Origin: JBKQHQ01 sp052148715
GTDB lineage: Bacteria; Pseudomonadota; Alphaproteobacteria; Rhizobiales; Xanthobacteraceae
Length of the DNA stretch: 24,184 bases
Assembly: GCA_052148715.1 (NCBI GenBank)
Contig: JBKQHQ010000159.1
Span: forward strand, 1-24,184
Direction: 5' to 3'
Part shown: positions 16,057-23,784 of the stretch, piece by piece
Position numbering within the stretch: the stretch's first letter is position 1
How the letters are laid out: every line of letters starts with the position of its first letter
The notes under the pieces: generated by a model
Seen by the model: the letters and a program-made list of their open reading frames with translations, nothing else
The model's database searches: none
Told to the model about the DNA's origin: nothing
Made by a program: the position numbers and the translations under genes

Positions 16057-17261
16057 ATGTTTTCAATGGGTTGGGAAGGTCGTTGAGACGACCGCCGGGC
16101 GACTGGCAATGATATTGGCAATGATTGGCGTGGCCGATACCCGATCGCATGGGCCGCGCCGCGCAAATGATTTGGATGATGGTGACCGTAAACGCGGTCG
16201 AGCATCTCGACAGTCATGCCCAGGAATCCTGCCGCCTCCCACTTGTCGACGCCTGCTTGCATGAGCCACGTCGCCGCGGTGTGTCGGAGGGTGTGCGGTG
16301 TGACGTTACCCTCAAGCTTGGCCAACCTCAAAGCACTCTTGAAGCCCGTCTTCACCGACTTAACGGGCTGTCCGTTCCATTCAACGAAGTGATCGGTCGC
16401 GATGCCCTTCGCATGCCAGCGGCGGAGATGAGCAAGCAGCCGAGGCGGAATTGGAATGGGCGGCTGGCGTTTGTTTGTCTCGCGTTTGCCCTCCGCGAGC
16501 CGATAGAAAATCCCACTCTCAAGATCAACGAACGACCGCCCCTCGGCTTTGCGCGGCGAGGCCGTCGCGATTGCACCAGCACGGGTGCCGGTATACAGGC
16601 CGATCAAAATGAAGCGGGCGAGGTGACGAAGCGGACGCCGATCGGTCTCGATCTTTTTCCCTTTGAGGGGACCCCGGTGCGCCGTTTGTATTTCGCGTGC
16701 TTGCCAACACGCTCGGATCAAGCGCGCGGCTTCCTCGCGGGTGAGCCACCGGTCGCGAGGCAATCCCTTTTGGGGAAGGACGACGCGGACGGTGCCGCGA
16801 TGCAACCCTTCCTTATTGTGATGGCCAATGGCCGCCCTGAGGTCTTCCAGATCGCGGCGGGAACCTCCGTCTGAACCCCGCCATTTCACGTATTCGCGAC
16901 AGGTATCGCCAGTGACCTCGAACAGCTTCCTGCCCCCCCAAAATTCATTGAGCCTCTCCAACCGGGCGTTGAGCGCCTTGCGGTTGGCTTGGTGCTGCCC
17001 GCAATCGTCGTCGTAAATCGAAAGAACGTCCGCGATATCTATGTCTTCGATGTCCCGCTCTCGGCGTTCCGGCCGGTACTTCTCGGCAATGTACGCGGCG
17101 AGCTTGGCTTCCGCTTCGCGAGTTTCGCTCTCAGAGCAGCCTGTGGCGATATGGCGTCCGGCATCGATGATGATCCAGGCCGCTCTCCGATTGATCTTCC
17201 CATGCGCATTGCGCTTGCCCGGCCGGAGCCATAACCGAGCCCCTTTGCTTCGACGCGGCAT
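15999..17261 (-). CDS. Tyrosine recombinase (site-specific integrase)
   Basis: A 420-residue phage-type integrase. The catalytic residues are visible: R227 in GLYTGTRAGAI, H323 and R326 in TPHTLRHTAATW, and Y358 in LDRVYGHHHPNH. The N-terminal MPRRSKGARLWLRPG and ERDIEDIDIADVLSIYDDD resemble a Bradyrhizobium integrase group (recalled). GAGGGA four to five bases upstream supports the ATG at 17261. The C-terminal GGPGRTRTSNQTVMSGRL and the stop codon are encoded by the complement of the tRNA gene. This tail is a known hallmark of integrases adjacent to CAU or similar tRNAs. The gene start is overlapped by the excisionase-like gene. It should drive integration and, with the excisionase, excision. 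Confidence 0.95.
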   Translation of the reverse strand: MPRRSKGARLWLRPGKRNAHGKINRRAAWIIIDAGRHIATGCSESETREAEAKLAAYIAEKYRPERRERDIEDIDIADVLSIYDDDCGQHQANRKALNARLERLNEFWGGRKLFEVTGDTCREYVKWRGSDGGSRRDLEDLRAAIGHHNKEGLHRGTVRVVLPQKGLPRDRWLTREEAARLIRACWQAREIQTAHRGPLKGKKIETDRRPLRHLARFILIGLYTGTRAGAIATASPRKAEGRSFVDLESGIFYRLAEGKRETNKRQPPIPIPPRLLAHLRRWHAKGIATDHFVEWNGQPVKSVKTGFKSALRLAKLEGNVTPHTLRHTAATWLMQAGVDKWEAAGFLGMTVEMLDRVYGHHHPNHLRGAAHAIGYRPRQSLPISLPVARRSSQRPSQPIENIGGPGRTRTSNQTVMSGRL

Positions 17262-17485
17262 TGTTCCCTCATTCGTTCGATATCCGCTAGGGTCGTGTAG
17301 TCCTTGCCGGCAATCCGCTCAATAACAAGTCGACCGCGGGCAGCTTCCCGGCGGAGGCCAGATGCCGTCATCGAGCCGTCCGGGAACGCGAGCTTGGCCG
17401 CCACATTAAGCCGAAGCGGTGTCGTGGGGCTGATCTCTTCCCGAGACGGCAACCCTGTGCCTTTGATGATCGTAGCAGTTTTCAT
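17039..17485 (-). CDS. Excisionase-like DNA-binding protein overlapping the integrase start
   Basis: A 148-residue protein. LRLNVAAKLAFPDGSMTASG with LRREAARGRLVIERIAGKDY and TTLADIERMREQCR form a MerR/Xis-like winged helix (residues about 25-80). The second half is a Ser/Pro/Arg-rich tail without fold. Similar proteins stand beside this integrase type in rhizobial islands and are usually called excisionases (recalled). The ATG at 17485 begins MKTATIIKGTGLPSREEIS; the same frame is open much further upstream, but the family starts here. The last 223 bases overlap the integrase gene in another frame, so the unstructured tail is coded by the integrase start region. Role as recombination directionality factor is inferred. 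Confidence 0.75.
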   Translation of the reverse strand: MKTATIIKGTGLPSREEISPTTPLRLNVAAKLAFPDGSMTASGLRREAARGRLVIERIAGKDYTTLADIERMREQCRVEAKGLGYGSGRASAMRMGRSIGERPGSSSMPDAISPQAALRAKLAKRKPSSPRTLPRSTGRNAESGTSKT

Positions 17486-17704
17486 TGCGAATTGCTCTTC
17501 GATCGACCGGCGCGTGTGCGCTCGGTTCGCTGACGAGCAAGATCGGCCGTTCGAGTGGGCTTGAAAAGTAGCGCGCCATTTTCGCCCACGCCCCAGCGCC
17601 GTGTCCGGCTTGACATCCCTGAGATCACACACGAGGAGACAGCTGATGTATCCGCTGTTCGCGACTGTTCGATCGTCGCAGAACCATACAAAAGGAGATA
17701 AACC

Positions 17705-18268
17705 ATGGCCAAGCGACTGAACGCCCGCCGTCGGTTCGAGGAGCTGTTCTCGCCAGTGATGAAGGCTTTCATGAAGCTCGCGAAGCGACGGACGCGCGGT
17801 GGCAAGATCCCTCGTGAGGACGACGAACGTCGCCGAAAACTGCGCGATGAAGTAGCGAAGAAATTGATGGAGCCGGTACAGACCGCCTTTGAAAAGGCCG
17901 GACTCGACCTGGATAATGAAGAGCACAGGCTCCAAATGCTTATCTGGCTTTCTTATGCCGTCTACGGCCGTGCCAGAGGCGGTGCGCCGAGGCAATGGAC
18001 CCCTGAAAGACACCAGCACTTGCTGCGCAGTGTGAACGAGCTCCGCGCGCGCGATCCTAAGTTAAAGGAGACCGAGTGTTGCGACCTTTTGAGCAAAGGA
18101 CGGGGAGGTGGCGGCCAATATAAAGGAAGGAAGGGCGAGACTTTGCGCAGGGTACTGCAGAGGGTGAAAGACTTGCAAGAAGACGCGGAAGTACTCACCA
18201 CCCCGGTGCAGGAAGTGTTTGCGTCTGTCGATACCGAGGCGACGAAAATCTCGGACGCGGGAAAATAG
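17705..18268 (+). CDS. Hypothetical basic protein of the element
   Basis: A 187-residue soluble protein of no recognised family. It starts MAKRLNARRRFEELFSPVMK and is rich in Lys, Arg and Glu in its first half (RRTRGGKIPREDDERRRKLR). A hydrophobic patch (LQMLIWLSYAVYG, about 78-90) lies in the middle. The second half has a Gly-rich turn (SKGRGGGGQYKGRKGET, about 129-145) and a helical end (LRRVLQRVKDLQED). A very good ribosome site (AGGAG, seven bases before ATG 17705) supports it as real. It is divergent from the excisionase-like gene and opens the plus-strand series of the element. The composition would suit nucleic-acid binding, but this is only a guess. Confidence 0.75.
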   Translation: MAKRLNARRRFEELFSPVMKAFMKLAKRRTRGGKIPREDDERRRKLRDEVAKKLMEPVQTAFEKAGLDLDNEEHRLQMLIWLSYAVYGRARGGAPRQWTPERHQHLLRSVNELRARDPKLKETECCDLLSKGRGGGGQYKGRKGETLRRVLQRVKDLQEDAEVLTTPVQEVFASVDTEATKISDAGK

Positions 18269-18617
18269 TGCCGTTGAAGGGGTGGCGCGCATTCTCGATG
18301 CCGAAGTCGGGCGGCGAAAGGGACATGACGACCCTGTCAGCTAGGCGCCGTTGAGCGAATAGTCGCACCGCTGTGGCGATCTGATATCTAATCGGACAGT
18401 CAAATTCTTGTGACCGCTGATTCTGGCCCAGACCAGGCCAACCGCCGGGTCGCGAAGTCACCTCCACAACCATTCTGGCTGTCGATCACTCTCGCAGCGG
18501 TGGGCGAAAACCTGTGGGGGCTTTTGCTGCCCACCAGCGCAGGCCAGGTAAGAGATGTCTGGGAGCAAACCGGACCATGATGCAAACACATGACATTCCC
18601 AAATCGAGGAAATAGAT
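18269..18617. other. Gene-free stretch in the element
   Basis: These 349 bases carry no convincing gene, RNA or repeat. Only weak symmetry (around the GATATC at about 18384) is present. A good ribosome site (AGGAAA) for the DUF3102 gene is at its right end. Confidence 0.3.
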
Positions 18618-19175
18618 ATGAATAAACCGAACTCGAATACGGTGCCTTCGCCACCGGTCGTCCCGACGACAGACCCGATCGCCGCCGCTGCTACGAACAA
18701 GACGACCCAAATGACCGTCGATCTGTCCTCCTTGTCGGACCTGGCCGCGCGGATCAACGCAGAACACGAAGCCCACCAGGCCACCAGCGTGAGCGTTGAG
18801 CACGCCATCGTCGCAGGAAAACTGCTCCTCCATGCCAAAGTCGAGGCAAAGCAGTGCGGCGAAAAATGGATGGCTTGGGTTGAGGCCAACTGTAAGTTCT
18901 CGGGCCGGACGGCGCGGCTCTACATGCAGATCGCCAAAAACCCTCCCGAAATGGCAACGGTTGCCAATTTAACCTTGCAAGGCTGTGCTCGAAAGAAAGC
19001 TAGCGCAAAGACTGACCGTCCCGCGAAGGACCTCAAGCTCGCCTGGAAGAACGCCTCCAAGGAGGAATTAGTCGAGGTGATTAAACCGAATTTGTCGATG
19101 GTAAAGGAGTTAATCAAGCAGATCGAATCTGCGGTCGAGCAACACCGCGGCGAAACGGAAAAAGCCGCGGCTTAG
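18618..19175 (+). CDS. DUF3102 family protein
   Basis: A 185-residue soluble protein. After a disordered Pro/Thr-rich start (residues 1-30), LSDLAARINAEHEAHQATSV, SVEHAIVAGKLLLHAKVEAK and WMAWVEANCKFSGRTARLYM give the DUF3102 signature. It recalls a helix-turn-helix in which the last helix (SGRTARLYMQIA) would contact DNA. DUF3102 proteins are common on mobile elements, plasmids and phages and are regarded as probable DNA-binding or regulatory proteins without proven function. The C-terminal part (LAWKNASKEELVEVIKPNLS) is helical and charged. AGGAAA precedes ATG 18618 by about five bases. A hairpin lies 80 bases after the stop. Confidence 0.85.
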   Translation: MNKPNSNTVPSPPVVPTTDPIAAAATNKTTQMTVDLSSLSDLAARINAEHEAHQATSVSVEHAIVAGKLLLHAKVEAKQCGEKWMAWVEANCKFSGRTARLYMQIAKNPPEMATVANLTLQGCARKKASAKTDRPAKDLKLAWKNASKEELVEVIKPNLSMVKELIKQIESAVEQHRGETEKAAA

Positions 19176-19254
19176 TAGTCCCGGGTTGAAAAACGATCCT
19201 TATCGGCCCGCAAGCTGGCGGCCAGGTGATCGACGCCTGCTGGTCACGAATAGC

Positions 19255-19282
19255 CCGGAGTCGGCCACAAATCCGGCTCCGG
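19255..19282 (+). repeat. Stem-loop downstream of the DUF3102 gene
   Basis: CCGGAGTCGG and CCGGCTCCGG pair over ten positions (one T-G wobble) around an eight-base loop. There is no T-run behind it, so termination is possible but not clear. The surrounding stretch 19176-19395 has no gene. Confidence 0.4.
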
Positions 19283-19395
19283 CCTGCCATGCGGCCTCAC
19301 GGGAAGATCGTGCTGAGGCGGCGCTCGGATCCACAGAACGGAACTCAGGCGGCGCAACTCATGCTAGGCGCAATATCTAAACCTCAGGAAAAGCC

Positions 19396-19686
19396 ATGAC
19401 AAAGACCAATACAAAAATAGATGCTGTTATCCTGCCTAACATAAAGCAGCTTGACCTAACGTACGACATGATCATGGATGCTACGAAACTTGCTCGCTTT
19501 CTATACGATAACGATCAAGCCGTGAATAAGCCGCACCGACTTGACCTGGCAGTCAGGACGATCAAGGATGCGGCCGAGCTGGCTAGCTACCTATTTCATG
19601 ATCTGAAGAGTTACCGCCGCTATCTTGAAATCAAAGGCATACAGAGGGGGGCCACGTTCGCGCCGTCTTCCTCCCGCGTTGAGTAA
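19396..19686 (+). CDS. Hypothetical 96-residue protein of the element
   Basis: No family is recognised. The protein is soluble and mainly helical: MTKTNTKIDAVILPNIKQLD, then MIMDATKLARFLYDNDQAV, LAVRTIKDAAELASYLFHDL and KSYRRYLEIKGIQRG. The two A-x-(F/Y)L-(Y/F)-(D/H)-(N/D) phrases (ARFLYDND and ASYLFHDL) look like a repeat of one helix unit. An AGGAAAA ribosome site lies five to eight bases before ATG 19396. GC content is lower than in the core genes. A tiny overlapping frame of 29 codons from TTG 19679 (MSKCYLAYIEKLLEAIEEVK onward) follows; it lacks a ribosome site. Confidence 0.6.
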   Translation: MTKTNTKIDAVILPNIKQLDLTYDMIMDATKLARFLYDNDQAVNKPHRLDLAVRTIKDAAELASYLFHDLKSYRRYLEIKGIQRGATFAPSSSRVE

Positions 19687-20314
19687 GTGTTATCTCGCGT
19701 ATATCGAAAAGCTGCTCGAAGCCATTGAAGAAGTCAAGGAAAATGGCAAGCAGGAGGAAGTCATTTGAAGCCGCTGAAGAGCTAGGCACGCGACAAAGCC
19801 GTGCAGAGAAGCCTCGAAGTCAATGAAGCAGAAGAGTACATGGCGGCGGCTGATGACGAATGGGATGCGCTGTCATCGACGATGTTCACCCGCGTGATAA
19901 AGGCACAGAACAATCGTTATTGGCCCGCTGCCGTTGGACCGACATTAGCTTGGGAGGCTACGAAAAACATACTGCCACCAGCTTCCTTCTGACGCCGCCA
20001 GAACCGCTGGACCGTTCCGCCTTGGATCTGACGGCGGCGGAGGTGGGTTGGCAGAAATTTCATCGTTGCATTTCACCCGGCCAACACCATCTTTGTCGCC
20101 CCAAATGCTTTGGACGATATGTCCTGAGAATCACTAATTTAGGGCGACGAGAGCTGGTCAGCAACAAATGAAGATGAACGCGCCGAGATAGCAACTGGTC
20201 GAATCAAGTGTCGCGAATGCCTGATCACGACGCGCAGATCGCATGCGGTGAATGGCGAGAATACGTCACCTTACCCGATTCACAAACATCCGTCCCTACA
20301 GAAAGGTATACCCA
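19687..20314. other. Gene-poor, low-GC stretch before the primase gene
   Basis: 628 bases without a supported gene. Small frames exist (19801-19992 from GTG and 19860-20171) but have neither family nor ribosome site. The phrase TSFLLTPPEPLDRSALDLTA in the second frame reads like real coding sequence cut off from its start, so this may be a gene relic. The GAAAGG at 20301-20306 is the ribosome site of the primase gene. Confidence 0.3.
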
Positions 20315-21178
20315 ATGAGTAAAAAAGTCAGTCGTAAATCACGAGCCGGGGAACTTGCTTCGCATGGTTGGGCCGTCGTGCCGGTTTACGCCGCCAAGAA
20401 TGGGCGATGCTCATGCCATCAGAAGGCCGACTGCAAACGTCCCGGCAAACATCCGTGCGCCGAACACGGCGTCAAGGATGCGACTGCCGATACCAAGCAG
20501 ATAGACGCTTGGTGGACGCAATATCCCTTCGCGAACATTGGGGTGGCAACCGGATCCAAATCCAAGATCATCGTCTTGGACATCGACCCCCGCAACGGCG
20601 GAGCAGAGACGCTCAAGAGGCTCGCGGCTGAACTCGGACCACTTCCTGACACCATTACTTCGGACACGGGCGGGGGCGGGCAACACCTTGTATTTGAATA
20701 CCCCGACTTTGACGTCCGGAAGGATTCCGCAGGCAAGGTGTTTGGGCCTGGCGTAGACGTATTATCGAACGGCAGCCTGATAGTCGCCCCGCCGAGCTGG
20801 CACGAAACCGGCAAACGGTATTCCTGGGAAGAGGGAAAATCGCCTCGAGATTTACCAGCCGCTCAATTGCCGCAGGCGTGGCTCGATCGGCTCCGTGACC
20901 GTGACCATGAGCATTCTGTCCACGACGGGGAAGCGTCTACTGACGCGATCTTGGAAGGCGAGCGCAATACTTCTTTGACCAGACTGGCGGGAAAGCTTCA
21001 TCGCGATCGGCTGTCGTCTGATGCAATTTCGGCAGCGTTGCATGCGGAGAACCGTCAGAAGTGCAGCCCGCCGCTCGATAATGCAGAAGTCGATAAGATA
21101 GTCGCAAGCATAACCACCAGGTATACGAACGGCGGAACTGCCGGGGGTCACGTCGACTCAGGTCAAGGACAAGAGTGA
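20315..21178 (+). CDS. Primase-polymerase (Prim-Pol N-terminal domain plus PriCT)
   Basis: A 287-residue archaeo-eukaryotic-type primase/polymerase. A Cys-rich segment typical of the group (GRCSCHQKADCKRPGKHP, residues 30-47) is followed by the catalytic D89-x-D91 in IIVLDIDPRNGG. The G-x-H motif GGGGQHLVFEYP (H124) and GVDVLSNGSLIVAPPSWH (third acidic residue D148) complete the site. The C-terminal ILEGERNTSLTRLAGKLHRD and KCSPPLDNAEVDKI form a PriCT domain (about 211-270). The protein ends there, without the helicase part found in larger P4-type replication proteins. It would prime replication of the excised element. ATG 20315 is chosen by GAAAGG eight bases upstream; the 21 extra residues from 20252 lack support. 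Confidence 0.9.
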   Translation: MSKKVSRKSRAGELASHGWAVVPVYAAKNGRCSCHQKADCKRPGKHPCAEHGVKDATADTKQIDAWWTQYPFANIGVATGSKSKIIVLDIDPRNGGAETLKRLAAELGPLPDTITSDTGGGGQHLVFEYPDFDVRKDSAGKVFGPGVDVLSNGSLIVAPPSWHETGKRYSWEEGKSPRDLPAAQLPQAWLDRLRDRDHEHSVHDGEASTDAILEGERNTSLTRLAGKLHRDRLSSDAISAALHAENRQKCSPPLDNAEVDKIVASITTRYTNGGTAGGHVDSGQGQE

Positions 21179-21549
21179 ATCGTTGTCAGCCTTCATCAAG
21201 CGGCAAGGCGGCATCAACGCTTGCGCATCTCGGTGTAGGGAGCGCCGCCCAGAATCTACGAAGCCGATAATGACGTTGAAGGACTGGGCTTCGCCTCGAG
21301 TGGGCATGCCCGCCTTAGAGACTGTTCCGGCCAGAGGGGAGGCGGGAGCCGTTCGGTGCGGTGATCGCTTGCACCGGCAAGGTCCACGACAGAACGATCA
21401 GTAAATGGTGGCGAGCTTTGCGGCACGCCGCCCAGGTCAAGAAAAATCAGGAAGGGCTTGCCGACTTTATGAAAACGGCACGGCGAGATCAATGCATGCG
21501 CAGCTCTGTTTTCCCAGGCCAGGGCTCGCTACTTCTCCACGTCATTTGA
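21147..21549 (+). pseudogene. Coding relics behind the primase gene
   Basis: Two pieces in two different frames look like parts of the same kind of protein. One (frame of 21183, about 21147-21245) reads VKDKSESLSAFIKRQGGINA followed by CASRCRERR. The other (about 21361-21475) reads KVHDRTISKWWRALRHAAQV followed by KKNQEGLADFMK. The L-(S/A)-(A/D)-F-(I/M)-K phrase occurs in both, and in rhizobial relatives as I remember them the order is KW-x-RALR-A ... F-IK-x-GGIN-CA. Here the C-terminal-like piece comes first. A partial duplication followed by decay is the simplest reading. No function is known for this family. Confidence 0.4.
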
Positions 21550-21647
21550 GTCGATCGGATCATTGGCGAACAGTCCCTCAAGGGCGAATCTCTCGGCTGG
21601 TCCTGGCGGCGATGGCTGGGGCCGCCCTTCTCGATGCCAGGCCAACA

Positions 21648-22583
21648 TCAGTTCTGTTGCGAACCATGGCCTGGAATTCTGTGATCCTTTCCCGAGCTCC
21701 GACCAAACGCGGTAAATGTCCACTCATTCGTCCCGTTTTGGGTAAGATTCCAAGCCGGTTCGCATCCGCAGGGAACCAGATAGCGATGCTTGCGAAAATG
21801 CTTCGGCTTGGTAGCTCGTCGAGGTAACTGGCGTATCACTTTCCCTTTAAGCTCGCTTATTTCGGATTTGACGTCCTCAACATCGCGTTTAATACCGTCT
21901 TTGCCGTTCTTGCCGACGAGAATTTCCTTCAGGTCTTTTAGCGTCTTTCCGTATTCGATTAGATTTTTCTGAATCTCTTCTGTTTCACTACTTTGCGTCT
22001 CCTCCGTACCGCTCTTTTTCGACCCTTTTATCGATCCAAGATCGCTCTGTAATACTTTCACAGCGACCTCTACCTCGCCAACTCTGGCGACAAGGTTTAC
22101 GGCATCGCAGTCTAAAAGTACGCGTATGCTTTCGGACAGTGTCTGATCATCTTTCGCGTATTGCGAAATGTATTTGTCGATGTTACGTAGAATAAATCTC
22201 TTCAACCCGAAAAACTCCCAATCCTCTGTCGCCTGGCTTAGCCAGTTCTTTTGCCGCAACATCCATCCAGCGGTTTTAACCCTGAACTCCCCATCTTTTT
22301 CACAAAGCCGCTTCGAGAACTCATCCGCGCTACGTATGGCAAGTTCTTTACCAAGTTCCCTAAACGCCCAATTTACCGCTCCCTCAATTACCCATTTGAA
22401 TATTCCTGAGACGAGGAATGCGTCTTCCAGATCGGTGAAGTCCTCGACGGGCAATGGCGCGACGATGAAGGCCGTCCTTATTGCCTTGCTTTCAGGAACT
22501 TCGGCAGTGTGGCCGCACTCACTTCCCATGGTCAACGCGGCAACGAATAAAGCAGCGACGCCTACGCGCACACATGCTGACAT
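21648..22583 (-). CDS. Hypothetical exported coiled-coil protein, low GC
   Basis: A 311-residue protein of no recognised family. The N-terminal MSACVRVGVAALFVAALTMG leads to ECGHTAEV, a Sec signal probably cut after HTA; no lipobox is present. A helical body follows (FLVSGIFKWVIEGAVNWAFR, then DEFSKRLCEKDGEF). A long Lys/Glu-rich segment (about 185-255, with EIQKNLIEYGKTLKDLKEIL and DVEDVKSEISELKGKV) is a probable coiled coil. The basic C-terminal end (RRATKPKHFRKHRYLV) is unusual and may be out of its original frame. GAGG seven to eight bases upstream supports ATG 22583. GC content is clearly lower than around it, as expected for acquired cargo. It may act in the periplasm or envelope. Confidence 0.6.
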   Translation of the reverse strand: MSACVRVGVAALFVAALTMGSECGHTAEVPESKAIRTAFIVAPLPVEDFTDLEDAFLVSGIFKWVIEGAVNWAFRELGKELAIRSADEFSKRLCEKDGEFRVKTAGWMLRQKNWLSQATEDWEFFGLKRFILRNIDKYISQYAKDDQTLSESIRVLLDCDAVNLVARVGEVEVAVKVLQSDLGSIKGSKKSGTEETQSSETEEIQKNLIEYGKTLKDLKEILVGKNGKDGIKRDVEDVKSEISELKGKVIRQLPRRATKPKHFRKHRYLVPCGCEPAWNLTQNGTNEWTFTAFGRSSGKDHRIPGHGSQQN

Positions 22584-22846
22584 TGATTTGCCTCACCGCG
22601 GAAATGGAATTATTCAACAACCGCGAACCGCCACTCTAGAATGCAAGGTTAGGGCCATATACTTCAACCGTCGAATCACCTGCTTGTGAATGGGCCACAC
22701 CTTTTCTGTTTGCCCACGTCACAATACTCGGGGCTCTCCAGCGATTGACGTTTCGGTCGTTGAAATCGAGCAAGGGCAGCATCACCGCCAAGCTCGCATG
22801 TATTCTATCTTTGTTCTCAAGAGCCGATGTCTTAAGTGCCGCCCCG

Positions 22847-22948
22847 CTAGGTGGTTAGCTCAACTTGCGGCCCTCTCCGTGCATCGATCATGCCCAGCAC
22901 CGTTGCAGCCAGGACGATGACGACGACAACCCCGATCGCGCGCAGCAT
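22847..22948 (-). CDS. Possible 33-residue membrane peptide
   Basis: The minus strand encodes a short peptide starting MLRAIGVVVVIVLAATVLGM and ending IDARRGPQVELTT. It is one hydrophobic helix with a positively charged cytoplasmic side at each end. GGGAG six bases before the ATG is a good ribosome site, which makes it more than a chance frame. It follows the HNH gene by 99 bases on the same strand. No family is recognised. It could be a small membrane regulator, a type I toxin-like peptide, or the detached signal segment of a broken exported protein. Confidence 0.4.
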   Translation of the reverse strand: MLRAIGVVVVIVLAATVLGMIDARRGPQVELTT

Positions 22949-23047
22949 GGCCCGCTCCCGAGTTCGGCCGACGAGGGCGGGTGACGGTCGCGGCGCGGTG
23001 GTCGGGGTCACGCGCGATTGACAGCCTGCGCGGGCGCGAGCCGTTCG

Positions 23048-23440
23048 TCAACGAAGGTGCTTCCGGTAACTTTCGATCCAGTTGGTCGAGATTTCCCCTT
23101 GTGCCTGCTCCACCGACATTTGCGGGGGCTCGGCGCAAACCTCGGCATGTAACGCGGCTTCGAGGCGGTCCTTTCTGTCGGCGTTCCACTCAATGCCATG
23201 GAATTGATGCGGCCAAAGGTTCGTCAGGTCATTTGATCCGCCTAGGTCAAGCGGGATCAGATGGTCTATTTCGCAGCCCCGTTTACTGCCGCAATAGCCT
23301 GTGTGGTTTCCTTTGAGTTCGTAGCGCGAGAACACGTCCATTTTGTCAGCTTTGGTCACTCGCCGCACACATTTGCTGTATCCGGTTTCACAAATCATCT
23401 TGCGTGTGATCGGTTCGCCGGAACTGATCGGCGTTGCCAT
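23048..23440 (-). CDS. HNH endonuclease-like protein
   Basis: A 130-residue protein with an HNH nuclease core: HTGYCGSKRGCEIDHLIPLD, LGGSNDLTNLWPHQFHGIEW and NADRKDRLEAALH. The Asp-His of EIDH and the Asn of NLWP are the metal and catalytic positions of the fold. The N-terminal part (ITRKMICETGYSKCVRRVTK) fits rhizobial relatives that I remember as exported. The start is uncertain because no ribosome site precedes ATG 23440. In-frame codons upstream read AGAAFAAKCLSKL, like the end of a signal peptide, back to a TAG at 23480-23482. The gene may therefore have lost its signal peptide. A role in DNA uptake, defence or nutrient scavenging cannot be chosen. Confidence 0.8.
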   Translation of the reverse strand: MATPISSGEPITRKMICETGYSKCVRRVTKADKMDVFSRYELKGNHTGYCGSKRGCEIDHLIPLDLGGSNDLTNLWPHQFHGIEWNADRKDRLEAALHAEVCAEPPQMSVEQAQGEISTNWIESYRKHLR

Positions 23441-23526
23441 CAGCTTGGATAGGCATTTGGCGGCAAACGCCGCCCCTGCCTACGCGCGGCCACCCATCCC
23501 CGACCACGGCAAACAAGACAGTGTTG

Positions 23527-23784
23527 ATGACAGAAGTGAAGTCGTGGCTGCAGGGATTGGGCGGTCAGTCCACGGATGCGGAGCGGTCGCCACTGATGAA
23601 GAAAGATGCATTTCTTAATCAGTCAGCGGGAACGCTTAGTTCCTGCGATCTCGATGTAACGAATATCGTGCAGACAGCTTACCGTTCCGAAAGCCCGAGG
23701 GAAAGGTTATGCGTCGGGCTCGCGGCCGCCCCGAGAGCGCAATGGACGCCGCCATGGGAATTGTGCCGCGGCGGCGAGGTATGA
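23527..23784 (+). CDS. Uncertain small hypothetical protein (85 residues)
   Basis: A plus-strand frame starting MTEVKSWLQGLGGQSTDAER and containing LMKKDAFLNQSAGTLSSCDL and VTNIVQTAYRSESPRERL. Composition of the first 65 residues is protein-like and not the Arg/Pro-rich pattern of shadows. There is no clear ribosome site and no family. It may be a real accessory gene or a relic. The frame also opens further upstream (23434), where it is antisense to the HNH gene start. Confidence 0.25.
   Translation: MTEVKSWLQGLGGQSTDAERSPLMKKDAFLNQSAGTLSSCDLDVTNIVQTAYRSESPRERLCVGLAAAPRAQWTPPWELCRGGEV

Noticed and set aside
17610..17615. Perfect TTGACA box before the 17705 gene
   Set aside because: No acceptable -10 sequence lies 15-19 bases downstream, so I do not call a promoter.
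17039..18019. The long 326-codon minus frame as one gene
   Set aside because: Only the part from 17485 resembles a protein family. The upstream part is antisense to the well-supported gene at 17705 with a strong ribosome site.
19801..19992. 63-codon frame from GTG
   Set aside because: It has no ribosome site and no family, and it overlaps another uncertain frame. It is described only as part of the gene-poor stretch.
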